Below, piece after piece: positions 55,767 through 64,000 of a stretch of DNA of 64,000 bases. The notes under the pieces are model-generated. The model was not told where the DNA came from, did no database searches, and worked only from the letters and a program-made list of their open reading frames with translations. Each line of letters begins with the position of its first letter. Position 1 is the first letter of the stretch. Location: contig NC_071354.1 in the NCBI RefSeq assembly GCF_943734655.1, positions 39,084,744 to 39,148,743 of the forward strand. Reading direction: 5' to 3'. This DNA is from Sabethes cyaneus. Lineage: Eukaryota > Arthropoda > Insecta > Diptera > Culicidae. The position numbers and the translations under genes were made by a program.

Positions 55767-58700
55767 ATGTGGTTTCTCGTGCTCGCTCTAAGTGCGCTGC
55801 TCGCGCTGTGCAACGGTGCCGTGTCCTACAATGGCTGTGATTACGTCTACAGTTACCCTTCGAATGCCGTTGGCTATGTGCAATCGCCCAATTGGTCCAA
55901 CTATTACCAGCCCGGGACGAACTGCCGGTTCACTATCCAGGCACCCGCCAGACACTATCTCTACGCCCAGTGCTATGACATGTATCTGCCGTCCAGCTAC
56001 GGATGCTACTACGATAAAGTCCTGGTTTCACCGTCAGGCGACACCGCGCTGGGCGATGCACAGGTCCGATGCGGCACGACACCGTTCAACATTGCTTCCA
56101 CCGGCAATAAGATGGTGATTGCACTGCAAACTTCCACGACATCGATGGGTGGGCGCTTCCGGTGCCAGATTACTGCCGTGCCGATGCCCTGTGATTGTGG
56201 AACCCGATTGACGGTGAGTTTTTTCTTCTGTACTATACCTATCTGATGGTCGTACGCATACATTCGTGGTGATTGACGGGTGCTGCGTTAAGACTTATTT
56301 TCATGCACTTTCCGTGTAAGGTTTGCTCACTGCTGGTTGCATATTTGTAAGGCTCCGGTTTTATCTTAATTAGGAAAATTATTCAATCACTCTAGACATT
56401 CTATGTCTAAAGGATGAGATGAAATAGCAATTATAATTCATCCTATCGACACTTCTCTTTTTTTATTTTTGAACAAATTTCATTCAATTTTAGACTAATG
56501 TTATTTAATTAACTTGAAATATTTTTTTTTGTTATAGTGATGAATAAAACTCGCAATAAAAAAATGTTAGAAATACATCTTTATGCATTGGCTCTAAATT
56601 GCAGAAGATCATAGTATTTCCATATTCAGTAAATTAAAAGCATCAATGCTGCTGCTCCGTGCTGCTCAGATTGAAACAATGTACACTGATTTCAAAGTTT
56701 AACCCTCAAAATTTGCTAATCAATCTAATAAATCTATAGAACCTTCAGACGAATTCAACTGGCTTCATACATACTCCGTACTCTATCAGTGGGCTAAGCT
56801 TTACCTTTATCATGTAATTTCTGCAACCAATCTGGTGTTCCACGGGGAAGTAATATAGGACCATATCTTTTTCCATCATGCTTCTTTTCTATGTTGTGTC
56901 TTGTCCGAGATATTATGTTGCGATTGTGGCGCTCTTACGATGGTACGAAAAATTCAACAGTTAGTTGAGAGTATGTTATTTATATCGATAGAGTTTCAAC
57001 ACAATAGTTTGTGTGATTACTGTGATATCTTTGAAACTCTCTCCGAAAATCCAAATGCTTCTCATCGACGAAGCGATAAACAGAACGTTCAAAAGACAGA
57101 AGGATGGTAGCGGTAGGAAACGCGACATCACAGACCCGGAGACTGCCAAGATGGTAGTTACGGATTCAAGCACAACCCAATATTTCGATTCGGAATATGG
57201 CAAAAACAGGTGAAATTTTTAATTCATTTTGTGAAAAACAGCGACATGTTCTAGACTAAACGTGACAAAGTTCGGAAGGCACCGAACCGAAGCACTATGG
57301 CGCAAAGCAGGCCAGAAGTCAAAAATACAATTTCCAGTTTTTGCCATTATTATATTTTTACCATTTTCTGGAATAATTTGGGAGGTTAACCTGAAAATTA
57401 TAGCCAGTTTGAAGTTAAAATGAATTTTTGACAAATGTCTGAAGTTGAACATGTTGAAAAATGATATTTTGTTAGTCTATACAAAATGTATGGAAATCTC
57501 AACATCGATATTTAGCCATCACACATCACAAGTCAGAAAACGATCACGTTAAATGCATCTTATACGAAATTTTCTCTACTTTTCAAAAAATTAGGTGGCT
57601 TTCTGCGCTTTGCTGCGCTAAGGAAGGTATATCGATTTTTGAACGGGTGTATTGGAAGAGATTTCTTATCGTTATACGATTATCGTTATATATCTCTTCC
57701 GTAGAAGGAATGAAATCACTATAAAAATCATCTTTTCAACACAAAAAGCAAAAAGGTTAATGTTAATGTAATTCTGTGAGTTGTTCTTTTTCGGAAAATT
57801 GTAGACCCCTACCTTTTTACTTAGCGCTTAGGGTGCATCTTTCTGAGTTAGGGTGGTTCCAAAAATCATCATTTTTGCCAAATTTTCTTTCTTTAAAAAT
57901 TCATAACTGCCCAGCCAGCACTAACTCATCTATCAATGTACGGAATTTATCGTAAATGGCTATAAAGAAATTCGGAATAGTAAATACAGCCTGATAAAGC
58001 GTGCACAAGTAGATATTCCATCGTTTATAATCAGCTAATGATAGTAACAAACAAACATACGGTTTCAGCACAAAGTTGTAAAGCTGTATGAACCTGGTTG
58101 CGCTTAATCGGATCTTATCGTAGAGAAACACCTATATAACACCCAAACGCATATATCTTCTCCAAAATAGAACGTAAAAACTAGTTTTGCACATCGAATA
58201 CGACTTTCTTTGATACATATAGGTACGCACTTCTCATTTGTAACCTTAAAATACATATGAAATTGCTAGCTGCGTGTCGAACTGCTGAACCGGTTTGAAT
58301 CATTGTGATAATTCACAGATGTGAATGTGAAAATCACAGTTTTTAGACACAGACCAAAGCATCCCATATGCAAATTTTGCAAAGCTGAGATTTTTTACAT
58401 AACTTTTCAAAAATTATTTCGATTTTCTTATTTTTTGAACCAGCCTAAAAGTGTTTGTATAAATTTTGTGCCATAAAGTTAAAATTAGTGGCTAATATCA
58501 ATTTACTAGTTTTTTATGGTTTGTGAACCACCCTAATGCATCATGTTATAAGTTTTTTATACTTTCAAGGGCAAATACAAAATTGACCATCCCAAAAATC
58601 AACAAACAACAATAAAGCAAGTAAAAAGTGAAAGTATTTATTTAAACTTTGTGAACCACCCTGATGAGCGATAATTTTTTTTCGATTTTTGATCCCTAAT

Positions 58701-61700
58701 TCGAAATTATTGTTAGTTAAGGGGGGACCCTACTCTGGAAGACCGAAAAATAATAGATTTTCGTAGATTGTTTTCAGATGCTAAAATTATAGTTAAGAGT
58801 TGGGGTATTTTGGTTATTGGTTAAGGTATATTTGAAGATATATTTTGTATTTCTGGATACCAGAATAGTGATTATTATGCTGGTGGCAGGTGGGCGCGTG
58901 AATGCCGTCTAGAAAATAATTCCTTGCTGGCGGTACGTGCCGGGAACCAACGGAGTATCGTAGGACGGATTTCAAGGATGATTTTGAAGCTTTAGGTTAA
59001 TACCTAAATTGTCACGTAGCGGTTTTTGAAAATTCGAAAAATTACCAAAATGGCGGCAATTTTTCCAAAAGAAAGGTGTTTTTTCATCAAAAATCACCAA
59101 TTAAAAGCTCATAAAAAATTGAAAAATTGAGATATCAAAAAACGGCTACGTAACAATTTAGATAATTCATTTCTACATACTGAAAAAAAATTTCAGCCAA
59201 TTCGGTCCACTAGATTTCGAGATACACGTACCGCCAGCTAAAGAAACATGGTTTTGGGGAAAACGCGTTCAAAATTTCGTACAGCAATAGACTTCCCTTG
59301 AAGTGACTCCACAATATTTGCCATAAGTTTTCAACGAGATCAGATATTAAAAAAGCCTTTTGGCATGATATTTCTGAAGGTGTAAGCGCCTCGAAAATGC
59401 AAAATAAAATAAAATTCGATTTTTCCGACTTTCCAGAGTAGGGTCCCCTCTTAAAGAATTTATTTTCAGCCGATTTGAAGTAACTTTTGACTTTTGGCCA
59501 AGTTTTGTATGAAGGAGCGCCACTGTGCGAAGCGACAAACAAAAAATGGTGGCCAGAATTGTTTTGCATTGTAGCGATTGATAAAACCTACATCATCAGA
59601 CAAATGCCGGAACAGGAATACTACGTTGCCGACTCTAAATTTACAGTTTGTGCCACCGTGTTCTGTTTGTCACTCCGGTTCGTTGCCTTCTTAACTCCTG
59701 AACGTGTCATTGCTTTTTTTCACAAAAACAATCTAATGTTTCGCCTTTTTCGCCACATCTCGAATCGAAATGTTGAGTCCTGGCATTCTTTGGGTCTGTG
59801 ATACCGCGTTTCCTGTCGCTATCTATCATTGTTTTGCATTGGACAGATTTTTGCACCGATATGTTTCCTCGCTGTACAGGTAGTCAGATTTTTCCAACAA
59901 GGAACACAGAATTATATGTGGCATCCCTGGTTGTGCAGTCTCCTTTTGTCCAGCGCCTCTATGGTTCAAAAGTACATGGGTACCAGCGAATCGCATGCCC
60001 TGGCGGGTGTTGTGGGTTCAAATCCGGTTATAATCTCAGCTTATAGCTGGGTACGACCCATGCACCTTCCACTCTTTCACCACCATCGAAAAATTCTTCA
60101 TTACTTTACTTTCCCCTACCGTCCCTTCATCAATTGTAGAACTACCATTTCAAAAAATATTAATATATGCCTGACCGCGTTTCAAGGTCAAGACTAAAAA
60201 TTACGAGGTTTGGTCTAAATCAAAATACAGCTTTTAGAATCTGGAAATTAAATAAAAAGAAAACTTGTTCGAACAACAGACACTGAGGAAGCCTGCAAGT
60301 CGTAGGCGAAATACGTATCTGTCAAGAATAAAATATACATAATATAATTAAATTCGATAAGTTTTCTTTTTATTGAATTATCAGGTTTCGTATTCTACTA
60401 AGACGCTCCAAAAACCTCAGCTCTTAGAATGTTTTGGGATTATTTTTTTTGTGTACCAAATAGAATAGAAAAAAGCAGTAAAAGTTATATACACCTTAGT
60501 TTTGGACCTCTGGGGGGGGGGTTCATAAAAGGGGGGAGGCCCTAACTCCGAAACGCCAGGACGGTTCTTCAACAAACTTGGCACGAATGTTCCCTGACAT
60601 AAGGGAATCAGAATTAAAGGGGTTGACAACACGGGGGAGTTCATAATAAAGGAGAGGGGTTCATAACAGGGGGCAGGCCCTAACTCCGAACGCCTGGATG
60701 GTTCTTCATCAAACTTGGCACACTTGACATAAGGTAATCAGCACTGAGAGGTTGCCAAAAGGGAGGGACCTAACAAGGGGCTAAGTAAAAGGGGAGGCGT
60801 TTATTTTGCATTTAAACCGATTGCAGTTGTGCAAATAACTTTGAGAAAAGAGAGGGTTCCACCGAAGAGGAATCTTATATATAAAAATGGATTTCTATCT
60901 GTCTGTCTGTCGGGATGTTCCTTATAGAATCAAAAATTACTGAACCAATCGGCGTGAAAATTTGCATGTAGAAAATCTTGGGGCCAGGAAAGGTTTTAGT
61001 GGTGGTTAGAAACCCCTCCCTCCACTAAGAGGGGGGGGGGCTCCCACACAAATGAAACAAAAAATTTCTGCATAACTCGAGAACTAATCAAGCAAATAGA
61101 ACAAAATTTGGCATGTGGGTGTTTTTGGTGACAATAATTTATTCTATGGTAAATTGAGACCCCTCCCCTCTTCCGAAGGGGAATTATGACTCCTCTCCCC
61201 TTTAAGAGGGGGGGCTTCCATACAAATGAAATACAAATTTCCTTATAACTCGAGAACTAATCAAGCAAATGGAACCAAATTTGGCATGTGAAGGTTTTCG
61301 AGGGCAAGAATATTTTCTATGGTGAATTAGGACCCCTCCCCACTTCTACACAAATTCTACACAGAGGGGGCTTCTACACAAATGAAATACAAATTTCCTC
61401 ATAATTCGAGAACTAATCAAGCAAATGGAACCATATTTGGCATGTGGGTGTTTTTGGAGGCCCTTCGAATGTCCATAAACATCATATAAAATATGTGTTT
61501 TTCTCTTGGAGAATACAATATTTACCTTTGTTTTGATAAGATCATCATTCTGCAGACGTAGGTCTTTTTAATTTCGATTCACTAAGTTGATAGATGCAGG
61601 TATCGAATGGTGAATCGTTTTTTAAAAGATAAGATTCGATAAACTTTACTTATAATGCTCACTATTTTCAGCCTTTCATTGTAGGAGGTGAATCAGCGCA

Positions 61701-62907
61701 ACCCAATGAATACCCCATGGCAGCAGCTATTATTGAAGTTTCGTCCAAATCTCTATTATGCGGTGCCACTATAAGTAAGTTCTTCCATAAAAAAGAGTAA
61801 TTAGGTTACATAAGATTTTTCACAAATATGTTTGGGCCATTCCTAGGGAAATTTCCGAACCCTGCGTAATTCAACCTTTTCGCGTTGAATGGCTTCAATT
61901 TTGGAAAACTGCATTTTATTGTAATGATTTTGACTTACATAATAGCATCATGTCAATAACAATTATGATAATATTCATGTCGATTCAACCAGAGGGAATG
62001 AGGCTGTGTCATAAAAAAACTGAAACATTATTAAAATCATCACCAAACATCAAGCGACTTAACAAAATAAATTGTTGTAGGTAATCGGTTATTCTGGGCG
62101 AGATAGAGAGAAAAGTTGCATTTTTATTCATGGCGTTCTCTACTTTTTCAAGTTTATCATTTTAATCACCCCTGCGTGTAATAAATATTTTCCCATGTGC
62201 AGTAGGTGTCAATTAGATTTTATTTCATACCGTTGGAAAATCCCACTAACAAATTTTCCCGCTTTCCAGTTACCGACCGGCACGCTTTGACAGCTGCTCA
62301 CTGCCTCTCCGGACGTTCAATCTCCAATACCGCTCTGTTGGTTGGCGATCATAACATGAAATCTGGAACTGACACCAGCTTCGCGAAGCTGATGCTTATT
62401 TCAACCTTTACCATCAACTCGGCCTACAATGCACAAGCCAAGACCAACGATATTGCCCTTGTCCGAACGACCGATCAGATTGTCTTCAATGCCGGAGTGA
62501 ACCGAGCCTGTCTTCCGTACGGGTACGCAACGCAAACCTTCAACGGTGTCTATCTGACCACACTCGGTTGGGGAACACTGGATTTCGGAGGTCCACTGGC
62601 AACCGATTTGCAGAAAGTTGCCCTCCAGGTCATGCCACTCACCGACTGCCGGACCAAACTCTCCGGTATGAGCCCCGTACAGGACAACCAAATCTGCACC
62701 TATACGGCGGGCAAGGACAGCTGCCAGTACGACTCGGGCGGTCCAATGCTGTACGTTGACGCAAACGGTGGCAAAGCGTACGCCGTGGGAGTGATCAACT
62801 ATGGAATCACGTGCGCATCCCAATACCCTAGCGTGGGCGCTCGGGTTACCTCCTATTTGAGCTGGATTGAAACCAACACCGGCTTCAGTTTCTGCGAAAA
62901 ACCGTAA
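55767..62907 (+). CDS. Secreted CUB-domain S1 serine protease (395 aa, 3 exons)
   Basis: Exons: 55767-56213, 61672-61774, 62270-62907; junctions TTGACG|GTGAGT, TTTTCAG|CCT, ATAA|GTAAGT and TTTCCAG|TT agree in phase. Start ATG 55767 (GTGAAAATG) gives the signal peptide MWFLVLALSALLALCNG. The CUB domain is residues 24-133 with Cys24, 53, 69, 80, 102 and 133. After CDCGTRLT the mature protease starts at IVGG (152), preceded by Pro-Phe, so activation would follow Phe151 rather than a basic residue. Triad: His194, Asp244, Ser339. Asp333 lies at the base of the pocket, Tyr337 replaces the oxyanion-hole Gly, and Ser371 replaces the usual second pocket Gly. The protein ends FCEKP. It matches the neighbouring minus-strand protease along its whole length. 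The 5.5 kb first intron is full of repeats. Confidence 0.88.
56214..58716. other. First part of the protease intron
   Basis: No exon or clear element. Short open frames only. TGTGAACCACCCTRATG-type phrases repeat at 58524 and 58652, suggesting an old repeat. Confidence 0.35.
58721..59450. mobile_element. MITE with TTAA target duplication
   Basis: A 730-bp element. Inverted ends GGGGGGACCCTACTCTGGAA and GAGGGGACCCTACTCTGGAA, flanked on both sides by TTAA (58717-58720 and 59451-59454). TTAA duplication is typical of piggyBac and Kolobok. No transposase. Confidence 0.75.
59975..60140 (+). mobile_element. tRNA-derived SINE fragment
   Basis: TGGTACCAGCGAATCGCATG (tRNA-like head) followed by GTTGTGGGTTCAAATCCGGT, a strong pol III B box, then an unrelated body. 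Not a functional tRNA. Confidence 0.45.
60215..60425 (+). mobile_element. Hammerhead-ribozyme-bearing repeat, copy 2
   Basis: Core on the plus strand: CTGAGGA (60283-60289), A, helix II GCCT-GCAAGTCGT-AGGC (60291-60307), GAAA (60308-60311), then TACGTATCTGTC. This is the conserved CUGANGA...GAAA arrangement with an intact helix II. The 5' strand of the outer helix and the cleavage site are not obvious in this copy. The flanks AAAGAAAACTT (60257-60265) and AAGTTTTCTTTTTATT are inverted, as in copy 1. The position is in the protease intron. Confidence 0.55.
60490..60830. repeat. Inverted relative of the 33.3-34.0 kb repeat
   Basis: Two units containing GGTTCTTCAWCAAACTTGGC, TAAGGKAATCAGMA and GGGAGGCCCTAACTCCGAA. 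No coding capacity. Confidence 0.6.
60885..61470 (-). repeat. Inverted short copy of the 21.8-24.3 kb array family
   Basis: On the minus strand: three units of TTTGCTTGATTAGTTCTCGA + GGAGCCCCCCCTCTTA type, then TATAAGGAACATCCCGACAG and a TATATA tail. The array here has about 3 units against about 14 in the other copy. Confidence 0.8.
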
Positions 62908-62941
62908 CAGAAATGTATCACGTGCGGATTTGAAGCAGGAA

Positions 62942-62947
62942 AATAAA
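62942..62947 (+). terminator. PolyA signal AATAAA of the plus-strand protease
   Basis: AATAAA 35 bp after the stop codon, within GGAAAATAAAACGG. Confidence 0.6.
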
Positions 62948-62949
62948 AC

Positions 62950-64000
62950 GGATTTGAAATTAAAAGCGGTTTTTAAAAATAATTAATAGTGCCCTTCATT
63001 AGGGATTCCGTTCACGCAGTGGAAACATCGGCAACCATCAGCGGCAGCAGCGTGATAAGAAATGAATTACATGCCTTGGGTGGTCTGCTAGTGTACGTAT
63101 TCCGTGTGCTCCGTTCTCCTAGCGGGAACATACTATTTTGTTGCCCGTACGGCGGCAGTCCGTTAAGATACGGATGGTGTTGGCACTGCTCGCCCTGTTC
63201 CCTGTTTGTTTTTGCTTGCTTATCAATTTGATGTATAGAACGATACTGGCGTGTAGTCTGGTTTCATGTCTAAACAATTAGTGCAATTAAATTTTATGGT
63301 AGAAATATCAGAATGATTTGAAAGGTTGAAACGTATACATTCGCAGTCCATTGGCCTTATTTAATGTGAATGCTTAATTATAACTGATCTAAACAATAGC
63401 TGCAGTTTTGCAAATTGTCAGATATTTCTCAACAATTTATTCTACTGTGGCAACTCCTTCCGGTCCGAAAGCTTGAACCCAGTTGGCTTGTAAACATTCA
63501 CTGGACAGAAAGCGTCGTAAATTGCTTTGTACTCAGTGTTACAACATAACCCATTTGCGGTCCTTCTCCACCTCTTTTATTATTCCCTCCGAGCTTACAG
63601 TATTTGTCGTAGCGGTTCTGTCATCAGCAGCCGGTTTCAATATTTATTCGCGACCACCAAATAAATGGCGGGCCCATTCGGAATCCGCCGTTTCGCTACA
63701 GTGAATGGAAGCGATGTGAAAATTCTCACCAGTCAGCCTATAGCTAGTGCCTAGTGAAAACTTCCGGTCTGAATATGAATGCACACGGCGAGTGCTCTGA
63801 GCCTTCACGAACGTACACGCTGGATTACGTCCATTGTGAATAGATATAACTTACCCGCCATTAAGAAAGAATAGCCCTATTTCCGTCAGTTTCAGCCGCT
63901 GCATCTTTCATATATACGTGCTTAATTTTTGTGCAGACTTGAATTTCCGCTCCAATAATCAATTTTCAACCAGAACAAACGAAAGAATCAGGCAAGATTT
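62950..64000. other. Intergenic sequence after the plus-strand protease
   Basis: No gene supported. The last 500 bp is richer in CG and may approach the promoter of a gene beyond the window. Confidence 0.3.

Noticed and set aside
59975..60140. Functional tRNA gene
   Set aside because: A B box is present but no complete cloverleaf or acceptor stem; it is a SINE head.
52997..62907. Calling the proteases venom toxins
   Set aside because: The domain layout is shared with non-venom arthropod CUB-proteases, and nothing in the sequence indicates a toxin role.
63885..63920. Inr (TCAGTT) promoter on the plus strand
   Set aside because: No DPE at +28 and no TATA box; one hexamer alone is not enough.

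Overview
The window looks like nuclear DNA of a mosquito, probably a culicine. The evidence is AT-rich sequence, few genes, large introns, very dense layered transposons (RTE-type and other non-LTR retroelements, Tc1/mariner, MITEs, tRNA-derived SINEs), mosquito-style interspersed repeats carrying CA or GTAT microsatellites, and insect-type genes. The species is inferred from gene content and repeat style only.

Layout. (1) A minus-strand F-box/LRR gene (FBXO33/FBXO39-like) spans about 31.7 kb to 0.5 kb, with three recognisable coding exons at 31693-31470, 31170-30577 and 785-516. All junctions are phase-compatible, and the last two exons are separated by an intron of about 29.8 kb. (2) Inside that intron, on the opposite strand, sits a dispersed tandem family of three related genes for putative three-pass membrane proteins resembling CLCC1 (chloride channel CLIC-like 1). 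The middle copy (10395-11759) is intact. The outer two (2537-3756 and 16654-17822) carry different frame breaks. All three keep the same 5' leader exon layout. (3) The rest of the intron is mobile DNA: a foldback-type element with 9-bp target duplications (7327-9606), a CCCAAGTA-ended element nested in a palindromic MITE (12.4-14.4 kb), a microsatellite-bearing family with one member inserted in another (18.2-21.5 kb), a dimeric tandem array (22.1-24.2 kb) and an RTE fragment (27.9-29.05 kb).

(4) From 32 to 42 kb there are only repeats. The clearest is a three-level nest at 36.8-41.55 kb: a degenerate pogo-like element, a microsatellite-bearing element, and a Tc1 element with IR/DR ends. (5) At 42.98-44.53 kb a small four-exon minus-strand gene is predicted from splice phases, a polyA signal and a precise Inr+DPE core promoter. 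Its family is not recognised. (6) 46.4-51.7 kb is again repeats. (7) Two secreted CUB-domain S1 serine proteases lie head to head: one on the minus strand (54371-52997, 4 exons, 397 aa) and one on the plus strand (55767-62907, 3 exons, 395 aa, with a 5.5 kb repeat-filled intron). Both have a complete catalytic triad and a Tyr in place of the usual oxyanion-hole Gly, but their activation sites differ (Lys|Ile versus Phe|Ile).

How the genes relate: the protease pair is a divergent duplication that may share a 1.4 kb promoter region. The CLCC1-like family is a tandem expansion in which only one member seems to survive. The F-box gene hosts that family in its intron. Family names were assigned by reading motifs, not by database search.
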